This document shows, in pieces, positions 50,332-57,039 of a DNA stretch of 57,039 nucleotides (positions are counted from its first letter, which is position 1; every line of letters starts with the position of its first letter). The position numbers were made by a program, and so were the translations under genes. The DNA comes from Calothrix sp. HK-06. GTDB lineage: Bacteria; Cyanobacteriota; Cyanobacteriia; Cyanobacteriales; Nostocaceae. The stretch is taken from assembly GCF_001904745.1 (NCBI RefSeq), contig NZ_MRCD01000058.1, positions 1 to 57,039 of the forward strand, read 5' to 3'. The notes beneath the pieces were generated by a model. That model was given only the letters and a program-made list of their open reading frames with translations, did no database searches and was not told the origin of the DNA.

Positions 50332-51390
50332 TTAATTATGACGCTCAACCAATGATTGATACCCATTACAACTATTTTTGATATCCACTAGTGTGCGCTC
50401 AACCATAGGAACATTCACTACAAACGGGGCATCATCATCCCAAGTGTAAATTTCATATTTCTTACCGCACAGTTGTTCCCTGTAGTCGCGTACCACACCT
50501 TCTTTCTTCGCAAGCGCTAGCTTTTTCGTTGCCCCTGGCATTTCTGCCCAAACTTTCTTTCTCTCACTTTCACTCAGTTCATTCCACGCACTGCTGCGAG
50601 TAACTGCATTGCAGCAGTACAATACGTTGCGTATGTCTGTCCATGATTTGCATGACTTGAATTCTACAAGAAGCTCATTGAATAGTTTTTCTTCAATATC
50701 TTCTTGAATGGGTTGAAAGCAAGTAGGTACGGCGCCTGGTGTTACTTTTACCGCTTCAAGTACACTTTCTTGGTCAACTGAGGCAGGTGTTTCTTGATTA
50801 TCTGCTTTAATTTCTACTTCCCACCCTTCTTGTTGAATGAGAAGCTGCATTGCTTCACGGACTATTTCTGTTACGGCGTGCCCTTTTTGGCGCAATGCTT
50901 CAATTGCTCTACCAGTCCAGTCACCTTCTTCGATTAGCTCTACTCGATAGAATCGACCATTTTTACGGTATTTCCATCCTTCGCGCGCCATTCCGTTCTT
51001 TTGCTTACGCATCAGGTTCTGTTGATGGCGAATGAATTTAACTACCAGGTCTTGGGTAATTCCTGATGCCATGCCTTGTAATCGGGCGATGACTGGCGCC
51101 AACTTTTCGTCAGCTAGCTGATATATAGTCTTGGGTTCGATTTTTGACAATTTTTGAATGCAGTGCATAAAGGGATTGAATGCAGTTGCAACTGCAAGTA
51201 GTCTTTTTTCTTCTGTACCTCCATACTTCCAACCATTCGCTTTAAGTAGGACTAAGTATTCTTCGTGGTCGTAGTACTCCTTGTGTTCTTTAAGCTTGAA
51301 TGCCGCATCTAGTAACGCTACTGTGCTTTTTTCTAACTGAGAAAATGCCGTTATTGTTGGAGCTACGGTTGAAACTGTTGCTGAAGTCAT
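50332..51390 (-). CDS. Plasmid protein (352 aa), paralogue of the 179-aa protein
   Basis: Residues about 25-140 are a helical domain shared with the gene at 47739-48278 (EEYLVLLKANGW, KIEPKTIYQLADEKLAPVIARL). Around 145-200 there is a wHTH-like or RHH-like region (GWKYRKNGRFYRVELIEE, GRAIEALRQKGHAVTEIVREAMQLL). The rest is helical with Trp/Lys-rich SWTDIRNVLYCCNAVTRSSAWNEL. A strong Shine-Dalgarno AGGAGA precedes ATG 51390. A DNA-binding or partition/replication role is possible on a plasmid but not shown by any motif I can name. Confidence 0.6.
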   Translation of the reverse strand: MTSATVSTVAPTITAFSQLEKSTVALLDAAFKLKEHKEYYDHEEYLVLLKANGWKYGGTEEKRLLAVATAFNPFMHCIQKLSKIEPKTIYQLADEKLAPVIARLQGMASGITQDLVVKFIRHQQNLMRKQKNGMAREGWKYRKNGRFYRVELIEEGDWTGRAIEALRQKGHAVTEIVREAMQLLIQQEGWEVEIKADNQETPASVDQESVLEAVKVTPGAVPTCFQPIQEDIEEKLFNELLVEFKSCKSWTDIRNVLYCCNAVTRSSAWNELSESERKKVWAEMPGATKKLALAKKEGVVRDYREQLCGKKYEIYTWDDDAPFVVNVPMVERTLVDIKNSCNGYQSLVERHN

Positions 51391-51474
51391 GGTATTAATA
51401 TCTCCTGATTTTTTTGAAAGGGGTGGGTTGGGTTTACCTCAATCCACTCTATTTTTTTTGTTTTTGGGCTTTGC

Positions 51475-52065
51475 CTATGCGGCAATCAATTGCTGTGTAG
51501 TTTGATTTAATACTTTCATTGCCGCTTGGGCGTAGTACAAGGTTCGCTCATGTTCAGATGGCATTCTATGGAAACGAATATCATTACCCCATAGCGCTAC
51601 TGTTGTTGGCTCAAAACCTGTTACTGTCGCAAGTACGCGAACGCACTCATTAAAAAAACCATGCCTTGACAACCTTATATCTCTTTCGCTGCTGCTGAGG
51701 CTTGAAAGCGCCAGTGCATATTCAAGGAATTCTTGGGCGCTTATTGTTTGTGGTATGTAAGTTCCTTTGATTATCTGATGAGCGTGTGTTGAGTTTATAC
51801 CAGCAGCACATATGTAGCCTAGTGTTTGCTTGTAATATTCGGGCATTTCCTCAAATTCGAGCGTGCCCCAACGATTTAAGATAGTTGACTTTTTTGTTCC
51901 AAGTAGGCAAGACAGTATTTTTGTGCATTGTGTTTTGTATCCTCTTTGCATTTCCGCTTTGAGGTATTCAATTTCCTCTAATTTGTTTCCAATTAGTAGG
52001 CTGCGTAGAAATTCGCGCGGCGCCACTTGCTTAGTTTTAAATTTATATATAGGTGGAGGATTCAT
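51475..52065 (-). CDS. Protein with an internal tandem duplication (196 aa)
   Basis: Two copies of a helical unit of about 75 residues are visible: residues about 17-92 (EFLRSLL, TKKSTILNRWGTLEFEEMPEYYKQTLGYI) and about 111-186 (EFLEYAL, EPTTVALWGNDIRFHRMPSEHERTLYY). Both have the pattern T-x-LWG---F--MP-----TL-Y. The family is unknown; the shape suggests a two-domain helical regulator. No Shine-Dalgarno is obvious before ATG 52065. It is divergent from the candidate control region at 52.1-52.6 kb. Confidence 0.6.
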   Translation of the reverse strand: MNPPPIYKFKTKQVAPREFLRSLLIGNKLEEIEYLKAEMQRGYKTQCTKILSCLLGTKKSTILNRWGTLEFEEMPEYYKQTLGYICAAGINSTHAHQIIKGTYIPQTISAQEFLEYALALSSLSSSERDIRLSRHGFFNECVRVLATVTGFEPTTVALWGNDIRFHRMPSEHERTLYYAQAAMKVLNQTTQQLIAA

Positions 52066-52126
52066 CTATTTTTGCTGTAACTACATTTTGCAAGATTATT
52101 CATACAGTATCTCTTCTTACACACTT

Positions 52127-52186
52127 AGAAGCATTATTGTTACATTTTTTTACAATTTAGAAGCTAATTGTTAATTTATAGAAGCA
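52127..52186. repeat. Three phased direct repeats TAGAAGC (iteron-like)
   Basis: TAGAAGC occurs at 52127, 52159 and 52180, spaced 32 and 21 bases, close to three and two helical turns, in a very AT-rich stretch. The phasing is what a protein bound on one DNA face would need, as at iteron origins or activator sites. Confidence 0.45.
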
Positions 52187-52239
52187 TTCACTGATTCTTT
52201 TTACTGATGTCAGCCTGTGTCGGTGCTCTTACCCCGATT

Positions 52240-52512
52240 AGCGATTTCGACCGTAAACTGGCGTAATGGCTAACGGTAGCCAGCCAGTTTTCTAAGTTGG
52301 GATTTTCGACTGTCATGGTTCAAATGTTTTGTAACAATTCTTTAAATAATTGCTTTGACCAGCGTAAAACTGGCTGCAACGCGGTTGCAGTCTGCAATGT
52401 GGTAAAGAATGAAAACTCCTGGTCAACAGGAACTTTCACCTTCAAAGACTGTAATTGGGTGCCGAAGCGCCACTTTCCGGCTTCGATTGCCTTTGTTGCG
52501 TGACTTTTTTTG
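52240..52512 (+). ncRNA. Multi-stem RNA-like element upstream of the RHH gene
   Basis: ACTGGC/GCCAGT encloses TGGCTA-ACGG-TAGCCA (about 52257-52290). CTGCAAC-GCG-GTTGCAG lies near 52374-52390. CAGTCT/AGACTG encloses GAAAAC-TCCTG-GTCAA-CAGGA-AC-TTTC (about 52386-52451). CGAAGC/GCTTCG closes 52464-52486, and TTTTTTT follows at 52504-52510. A 68-codon frame crosses it but looks non-coding. The T-run places the RNA 3' end on the plus strand. It could be a copy-control or regulatory RNA, or part of an origin. Confidence 0.5.
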
Positions 52513-52601
52513 GCTGTTAATAATATGGTAACAACAGGTGCGTCACCTAGTCAACTAGTGACCAGTTAGTTACGGCAAAGGCGACTAGAGGCGATAATTT
52601 C

Positions 52602-52635
52602 AAACAAGTGAAATATTATTTATAGACACTTGTTT
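52602..52635. promoter_or_regulatory. Candidate operator of the RHH gene
   Basis: AAACAAGTG and CACTTGTTT are perfect 9-bp arms 16 bases apart, ending one base before the ATG of the ribbon-helix-helix gene. RHH proteins commonly repress their own genes through such sites, and this position would block translation start or the promoter. Confidence 0.55.
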
Positions 52636-52636
52636 A

Positions 52637-52810
52637 ATGCCATCCCAAAAGCCTCGTATAACACTGCGACTAGACCAAGAAGATATTGACCGCTTGGAGA
52701 AGTGGGCTAAAAAGGAGTTTTTGACAGTCCCCCAACTAACACGGGTGATAGTCAAAAAAGCTATAGCCGACTACTTCAAGCTAAAAAATGAAGAAGACTC
52801 AGAAGTTTGA
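52637..52810 (+). CDS. CopG-like ribbon-helix-helix regulator (57 aa)
   Basis: ATG 52637 to TGA 52810. The start MPSQKPRITLRLDQEDIDRL is the beta strand and first helix of an RHH domain, followed by EFLTVPQLTRVIVKKAIADYF, the turn and second helix. At 57 residues it matches CopG/Arc-type regulators such as plasmid copy-number repressors or antitoxins. No toxin gene is adjacent. A perfect inverted repeat directly upstream and tandem hairpins directly downstream support a plasmid control function. Confidence 0.75.
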   Translation: MPSQKPRITLRLDQEDIDRLEKWAKKEFLTVPQLTRVIVKKAIADYFKLKNEEDSEV

Positions 52811-52812
52811 TA

Positions 52813-52910
52813 TTTTCCTAGGGGATAAGTCAGATACAAATATATCCCCTAGGAAAAGTTAGGTGCCGCAATCCTTAGAGGATAAGTTAGACATAAACAT
52901 ATCCTCTAGG
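52813..52910. repeat. Two tandem hairpins with compensatory change
   Basis: The first is TTTTCCTAGGGGATA paired with TATCCCCTAGGAAAA (52813-52827 with 52843-52857), a perfect 15-bp stem. The second, about 57 bases on, is TAGAGGATA paired with TATCCTCTA (52876-52884 with 52900-52908). The loops are also alike (AGTCAGATACAAATA and AGTTAGACATAAACA). A G-to-A change in one arm is matched by C-to-T in the other, so pairing is conserved. A third partial CCTAG copy and a CGCCAA/TTGGCG repeat follow to 52949. Confidence 0.75.
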
Positions 52911-53260
52911 AAAAGTCAGCGCCAAAATTCCTAGCAGAAAACATTGGCGTCAAGTTAAGAGAAATGCAGCCAAGTCAAGCGTGGCACCAGATATGGTTAA
53001 ACTCAACACAGGTTGCCTTTAAAGCTATGAGTAAACCACTTAAAAAACCAGGAAATCCAGATTTTCGGCACCGTGTGACGGTGCCGGCGCCACCAAGCGC
53101 AGAAATTGAGTCACGTTTGTTTCAACTATTTAGTCCAGGTACATTCGCCAATCTGAAAGGGGTCAAAGACAAAGAGCGTGACTTACGTGAACGAGTACTA
53201 ACTCTGCCAAGAGGCATAACCCTTGATTTGTCCTTAAGAGATTGCTTGGCGATTTATTGA
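52910..53260 (+). pseudogene. IS4-family transposase N-terminal remnant
   Basis: From ATG 52964 (frame open from 52910) the product contains AWHQIWLNSTQVAFKAMSKP, PAPPSAEIESRLFQLFSPGTFANLKG and KDKERDLRERVLTLP. This is the N-terminal region of cyanobacterial IS4-family transposases. The usual continuation after TLP (a hydrophobic VMVAIVLSLVYRQ-type segment) is replaced by an unrelated 15 residues and a stop, so the catalytic DDE part is missing. It is either a decayed insertion or a captured N-terminal domain. It contains GGCGCC, so it has been in this plasmid lineage for some time. Confidence 0.65.
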
Positions 53261-53442
53261 GTGTAGCCATCACACTTCCCAATCAAATCCTTATATAATA
53301 AGACTTTTAAGCCTAACCCGGTTTTCTATTCCAATAATGCTCTTACCCAGTTAACAGTGAGTTGCGGCTTTTGCCTTATATTTATCTTTGATAGGCGTGC
53401 ATTTTTGGGATTAAAGGGCAAAGGTATGAGTAATATTGGTAT

Positions 53443-54282
53443 ATGGCAGCAAACAAAAAGTCGCAAAATTCAGAAAAGTCGAAAGATGACAGACCTTTGG
53501 AGAGGCAGAAAAATAGGCTATCTTTTGACTTTGTGAAAACCAGCCGTGAACGTATTGAGTCCTTAGTACCTGTTTGGGGTAGTACTCCCACTGGTGTGCT
53601 GCAAAATCTAGTGGCTTTTGCGATTGAAGTTATTGACTATGCGATTAGGCGCCATTTAAGTCCATTTGTACCAGATAAGCTATTTGAATCCTTAGATTAT
53701 TATCAGCGTCTGGGTGAAGAGTTTGTTTATACAGCTTACACAATGAATTTGCCTGAGCCGCGTGTTGGGGATACTCCGACTTGGATTATGGATGTTGCTC
53801 AGGCGGCATTGCAGCATGATTCGTTTGAATCAACTTTACCTCAATCTAATTTTAAGAATGTTTTGGACAAAGTAATTATTGGGAACGCTTTAATTGAATA
53901 TTGTCAACATCGTTCTATTGATTTAGATGTGAACCCAGAAAACGTACAAGCTTGGTTAGCTGACGTGATTTCAAGGGACAGATTTGCTGTTGTGGGCAGG
54001 GAGTTAATCAAATATTGTGAATCAATAGCTATTGAGCCACCTACAGTTGATGATTTACAAGATTGGTACAGAAAAAATATAAACGACCCTAACCATAGTG
54101 ATTGTCATGAACTACTAGAAATGCTTCTAAGCATGGAGAATATACCCGATGATGATGAATTAGTTCTTTTAGCCAATAAGTTTCGGGTACGAACAAAGCA
54201 GTTAAGGACAGTTTTTCAAAGATTGAAGGGGCATACTGAAGAAAATAAAATTATTGATACACAATCTATAAATGATAAATAA
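53443..54282 (+). CDS. Plasmid protein of unknown function (279 aa)
   Basis: Unrecognised. It has a Lys/Ser-rich disordered N-terminus (MAANKKSQNSEKSKDDRPLERQKN), then LSFDFVKTSRERIESLVPVWGSTPTGVLQNLVAFAIEVIDYAI, which could be an RHH- or HTH-like DNA-binding region, followed by an acidic helical body. ATG 53443 is the first Met in frame. It contains GGCGCC. It is the nearest large gene downstream of the RHH/hairpin region, so a replication or partition role is possible, though no initiator motif is visible. Confidence 0.6.
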   Translation: MAANKKSQNSEKSKDDRPLERQKNRLSFDFVKTSRERIESLVPVWGSTPTGVLQNLVAFAIEVIDYAIRRHLSPFVPDKLFESLDYYQRLGEEFVYTAYTMNLPEPRVGDTPTWIMDVAQAALQHDSFESTLPQSNFKNVLDKVIIGNALIEYCQHRSIDLDVNPENVQAWLADVISRDRFAVVGRELIKYCESIAIEPPTVDDLQDWYRKNINDPNHSDCHELLEMLLSMENIPDDDELVLLANKFRVRTKQLRTVFQRLKGHTEENKIIDTQSINDK

Positions 54283-54298
54283 AACTATAATTTCAATG

Positions 54299-54322
54299 TT
54301 GATGGATAAATAAATCCATCAA
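54299..54322. terminator. Bidirectional terminator between convergent genes
   Basis: TTGATGGAT-AAATAA-ATCCATCAA, a perfect 9-bp stem in the 48-base gap between the stops at 54282 (plus) and 54331 (minus). There are T/A-rich flanks on both sides but no long U tract. Confidence 0.6.
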
Positions 54323-54330
54323 TCATTTAG

Positions 54331-54918
54331 TTATATTATTTTAATTTTATCTAATTCGGTCAATTCCTCTCCTGACTTGAGTTTGTTAATTTTCTTATCA
54401 ATAGCAACTTTTTTACTTTCTCCTTTGAAAGCTTCAACAATAATTGATTCTTCAACGTTAAATTCTGCTTTAAGTTGCTCTAGCCTTTTGCGGTATGCCC
54501 TTTCGCTCTTGCTAACAAAGCAACTAATGACAATGGTGGCAGTATCTTCAGGATAATACCCTTTTTCGCAAAGTATTGCGGTTAGTGATTCATATAAGCC
54601 TGCTGGGACATACCCTCGGAATAATGTGTATGATCCATCATATTTTACCGTGGATAATTTTATAAAATCTTGCGCACGTTCGTGATTTGTTATTTGACTG
54701 ATTGCTTCCCATGCGCCAAACTGAGCGGCTTCGGCTTTTCCTATTGAAAAAGCACTGGTTACGCAAAGCATTTGCTCGTATAGAGGTTTAGGAATGGTGC
54801 CACGTAGTTCAACTGAACCACTTCTTACTACAGACTTCCCTTTGATTTTCCCTCGGTTTGGGTGTGAGTCCCGGTTTGCTTCAAGTTCTTCTAATGTTTC
54901 AGGTTTTTTATAGTTCAT
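54331..54918 (-). CDS. Hypothetical protein (195 aa), possible DNA-binding regulator
   Basis: Unrecognised. Residues about 33-80 read SVELRGTIPKPLYEQMLCVTSAFSIGKAEAAQFGAWEAI, which has the strand-helix-helix look of an RHH-type domain. A second similar unit may follow near 95-135 (YTLFRGYVPAGLYESLTAILCEKGYYPEDTATIVISCFV), so it may be a two-RHH protein. The C-terminus is Lys/Glu-rich and helical. It carries one of the rare GATC sites. Confidence 0.55.
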   Translation of the reverse strand: MNYKKPETLEELEANRDSHPNRGKIKGKSVVRSGSVELRGTIPKPLYEQMLCVTSAFSIGKAEAAQFGAWEAISQITNHERAQDFIKLSTVKYDGSYTLFRGYVPAGLYESLTAILCEKGYYPEDTATIVISCFVSKSERAYRKRLEQLKAEFNVEESIIVEAFKGESKKVAIDKKINKLKSGEELTELDKIKII

Positions 54919-55044
54919 GTCTGATTTTCCGTTTTTCTGTATTATTATCTTGGTAACTAAACTTGTAAATACAAGATAAAGTGCGCTTTACATAATTTAA
55001 TAAAAACTGAAAATCTGTACTTATGTTATTTGGGGAATCTGGAA

Positions 55045-55815
55045 ATGAATATCTCGGACTTGTCTCAGTTGCTGTGGCATAACCTCAGCCAAAATGGCTG
55101 GGAGTTAAGCCCAGACAAAAAAAATGATGCTTTGGTTGTTCGAGTAAGCGACTATAACTCTGCCCGGTATATATTTAGTAAGTTTCGCCATGTGTTGTGC
55201 GCTTGGGCTTCTCGGTTTGAATTGGACTCGGTGGTTATCAGGTATGGTAGGAACAGGTGGGATTTTCTCGATGTAGATTTAAATGCCTCCTCGTGCGGCT
55301 GTATAATGAAACATTCATCTCAAACCTGTTCTAATAACGCATCTACGCTGTGGAGTGATTCAGATATGAATACTGATGTACCTTTAATATATTTTAGTAA
55401 CAAAGAAATTATTACGCCTGTTATGTATCGGAAGGGAGAGAAGATACTCGGCTCAAATCAAGACATTTGTATTGTCCGTGACCACGACAACTTGCATGTT
55501 ATGACATCTAAATCAACAGCATTGGCACTAAATGAGCTAAATATTGATGGTAGTGTGACTGTTGGGCGTAACAATGCGGATTACTGGCAAGGAAGTGATT
55601 TAGCTATGCTTAAACAAAATCATAGGTTGAATGGTGAAGCGGCATTTACTATGACTTATTTGGCTACTACAGATAAACCTAAGTATGATTTAAATGCTAT
55701 TTGGTTTGAACTGACGGCAACTTATACTTATTTTCAAAATGAATTTGGAATTTGGTTTAGGGAATCGATATTACAAGATATGAAGCCTGCGCGGCGCCCA
55801 GAATTGGTTTTTTAA
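55045..55815 (+). CDS. Hypothetical protein (256 aa)
   Basis: I place the start at ATG 55045 (MNISDLSQLLW); a TTG 15 bases upstream is possible. It contains NDALVVRVSDYNSARYIFSKFRHVLCAW, a Cys pair region (SSCGCIMKHSSQTC), and ends IWFELTATYTYFQNEFGIWFRESILQDMKPARRPELVF. The last part resembles the end of a cyanobacterial family of small sensor-like proteins, but I cannot name it. Its final codons hold the last GGCGCC of the window, so it is the right-hand limit of the plasmid-signature DNA. Confidence 0.55.
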   Translation: MNISDLSQLLWHNLSQNGWELSPDKKNDALVVRVSDYNSARYIFSKFRHVLCAWASRFELDSVVIRYGRNRWDFLDVDLNASSCGCIMKHSSQTCSNNASTLWSDSDMNTDVPLIYFSNKEIITPVMYRKGEKILGSNQDICIVRDHDNLHVMTSKSTALALNELNIDGSVTVGRNNADYWQGSDLAMLKQNHRLNGEAAFTMTYLATTDKPKYDLNAIWFELTATYTYFQNEFGIWFRESILQDMKPARRPELVF

Positions 55816-56019
55816 CGGGTTGGTACTATGACAATAAAATCATGGACATTGGTTGCAACAATTAAGTATTGTAATTCTGGTCGATTTGAGGTTGATCCGA
55901 GATACGGACGAGAACGGAAATAGAGGCTTGAAATGCTTGATTTTTCGTTACTGGAAATCATGTTACGTACAATCAAGTAGCAAATTATCAAAAGAAGGTA
56001 GGGTAAACGTTTCAACCCT
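55816..56019. other. Junction region before the IS607 remnant
   Basis: No gene seen. Unlike the DNA to its left, it has a GATC site (55893) and no GGCGCC, so the left boundary of the IS607-type insertion probably lies within or near this stretch. Confidence 0.4.
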
Positions 56020-56519
56020 GAATTTCCGAAAATATAGTTATCTCGGCTCAACCTCAACTTTGGTAGATTGGGCTTCCGGATGGAATGCAGAGAATGTATT
56101 AAGTCTCCAGGTGGTTATAGACGTTACTCAGTATCGAGTCTGGAGCAAATAAAATCTGGCTCAATAGCCACAATTCTTTATGCGCGCGTCTCAACAAGTT
56201 AAGAGAAAGATGATTTAAAAACACAGATTGAATATGAGCGCAAACCATTATCCAGGCTTCGGAGTGTCGGAGCGGATATCGGTTCAGGTTTAAATTTTAA
56301 ACGCAAAAAATTTATAGAGCTTATGGAACGTGTCGCAAAGGGTGAAGTTACCAATATCGTAGTTGCACACAAGGACAAATTAGCAAGGTTCGGATTTGAT
56401 TTTATTGAATGGTTTTGTAACCTCCAATAACATCATTGTTCTAAATAATACTTACAAGCCTCCGCATACCTGTAATGATGGAGGATTTCATGAGCATAAG
56501 GCATTGATGCGCGCTCGCT
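56020..56519 (+). pseudogene. tnpA: Decayed IS607-family serine recombinase (TnpA)
   Basis: Pieces of TnpA appear in order but in different frames. YSYLGSTSTLVDWASGW (HTH region) comes first, then IKSPGGYRRYSVSSLEQI and SIATILYARVSTS (catalytic Ser region), then DLKTQIEYER, GADIGSGLNFKRKKFIELMERVAKGEV, TNIVVAHKDKLARFGFDFIEWFCNL and NNIIVLNNT. At least three frameshifts or stops (near 56090, 56195 and 56430) separate them, and the C-terminal part is scrambled. The enzyme cannot work, so the linked tnpB is immobile without help. Confidence 0.85.
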
Positions 56520-56629
56520 TGCTTTACTGACTGCTAAGGAGCAAAAAAAAGATTCGTGGAGGAGGTTGACATGCGCGGAGTAATTCCGTAAGAATCGTTT
56601 TAGGGAAATAAAACAGGGTACACGAGGCA

Positions 56630-57039
56630 ATGCTACAGAAAAAGAAAGGTTACAACATTGGAACCAAGTCTCTGCAATGTAAATTAATCCGTAATGGAAT
56701 TGATTTAGCTGAGACGAAGCTGGCTTATAACGAAGTTGTAACCTTCTATTTTGCATTGATTAATACCTACCCTGAACACGTTTTATCAGATGACTCTGAG
56801 CACTCAGGATGGAGAGCTTACGAATTATTAAGTAATCCTGGTAGCCAATTTCCACTTCCTTATGACATTCCTGCTCAGTTAAAACGTTCTGCAATCCGCA
56901 AGGCAATTGGCGCTTGGGAATCGTGGAATAGTTCATACCAGAAATGGAGGGAGCGACCAAATAAAAAGAAACATCACCGACCACCAGTACAACCAAGAAA
57001 ATTTAATTTTTCTCCTTCGTTTGATGCTGGAGTTTGGAA
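56630..57039 (+). CDS. tnpB: TnpB (IS607-type) N-terminal part, cut by the window end
   Basis: Open from ATG 56630 (GAGG just upstream) to the last base. The start MLQKKKGYNIGTKSLQCKL and NEVVTFYFALINTYPE, DIPAQLKRSAIRKAIGAW and YQKWRERPNKKK match the N-terminal domain of cyanobacterial TnpB proteins. The catalytic part lies beyond the window. Unlike the adjoining tnpA, these 136 codons are intact, as often seen where TnpB is kept as a guide-RNA nuclease after tnpA decays. Confidence 0.82.
   Translation, partial: MLQKKKGYNIGTKSLQCKLIRNGIDLAETKLAYNEVVTFYFALINTYPEHVLSDDSEHSGWRAYELLSNPGSQFPLPYDIPAQLKRSAIRKAIGAWESWNSSYQKWRERPNKKKHHRPPVQPRKFNFSPSFDAGVW

Noticed and set aside
52297-52503. 68-codon plus-strand frame in the control region
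   Set aside because: It has no ribosome site and Cys/Asn-rich composition typical of chance translation, and it spans the multi-stem RNA-like element.
1-57039. CRISPR array, tRNA or rRNA genes
   Set aside because: I saw no regularly spaced identical repeats of CRISPR type and no cloverleaf or rRNA-like segments; the only tandem repeats are the hairpins at 52.8 kb.
1-57039. HIP1 (GCGATCGC) repeats typical of cyanobacteria
   Set aside because: None found on reading through; GATC itself is almost absent, and GGCGCC takes the place of the iterated palindrome.

Overview
The window looks like one large block of a conjugative plasmid (or closely related integrative element) of a filamentous, probably Nostocales-type, cyanobacterium. 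The evidence is: AT-rich DNA; a cyanobacterial-style type IV secretion (mating-pair formation) operon; Ycf46-like AAA+ and DUF192 proteins; cyanobacterial IS607/IS200-605 TnpB and IS4 remnants; and a G-run miniature repeat of a type common in these genomes. The plasmid block (about 1.1-55.8 kb) has its own sequence signature: about 70 copies of GGCGCC and only a handful of GATC. Both ends of the window, which carry transposon genes, lack the GGCGCC copies.

Left part, 1.1-15.0 kb (all minus strand): a replication module. It encodes DNA polymerase III delta' and delta, a family B DNA polymerase ending in a beta-clamp-binding QLSLF motif, DnaX, the beta sliding clamp with an extra basic tail, a protein with an acidic tail that may be an SSB substitute, a PrimPol-type primase, and a DEAD-box/DUF1998 (MrfA-like) helicase. 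I see no C-family polymerase (DnaE), DnaB or DnaG. A structured RNA element resembling HEARO/omega RNA, with no IscB gene beside it, sits between polB and the next gene.

15.0-21.0 kb: mixed accessory genes (single Ca-binding-loop protein, HNH/AP2-like phage-type protein, PD-(D/E)XK-like protein, a membrane protein, and a membrane-anchored spermidine-synthase-like protein divergent from it). 21.0-37.1 kb: a colinear minus-strand conjugation operon read from 37.1 kb downward as VirB2-, VirB3-, VirB4-, VirB5-, VirB6-, VirB8-, VirB10- and VirB9-like proteins, a repeat-rich envelope protein, VirD4 and a 982-residue protein of unknown role. I found no relaxase and no VirB11.

37.5-52.1 kb: accessory genes, including DUF192, a Ycf46-like ATPase, a PD-(D/E)XK endonuclease-like protein, a macro-like/SLOG fusion, a frameshifted Gp157-like gene, an AIPR-like protein, GIY-YIG, a run of very small genes with good Shine-Dalgarno sites, a MITE, and two paralogous plasmid proteins. 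52.1-52.95 kb is a candidate replication/copy-control locus: phased short direct repeats, a multi-stem RNA-like stretch, an inverted-repeat operator, a ribbon-helix-helix gene and two tandem hairpins with a compensatory base change. The right end holds an IS4 remnant, three plasmid-type genes and a decayed IS607 tnpA followed by an open tnpB that runs off the window.
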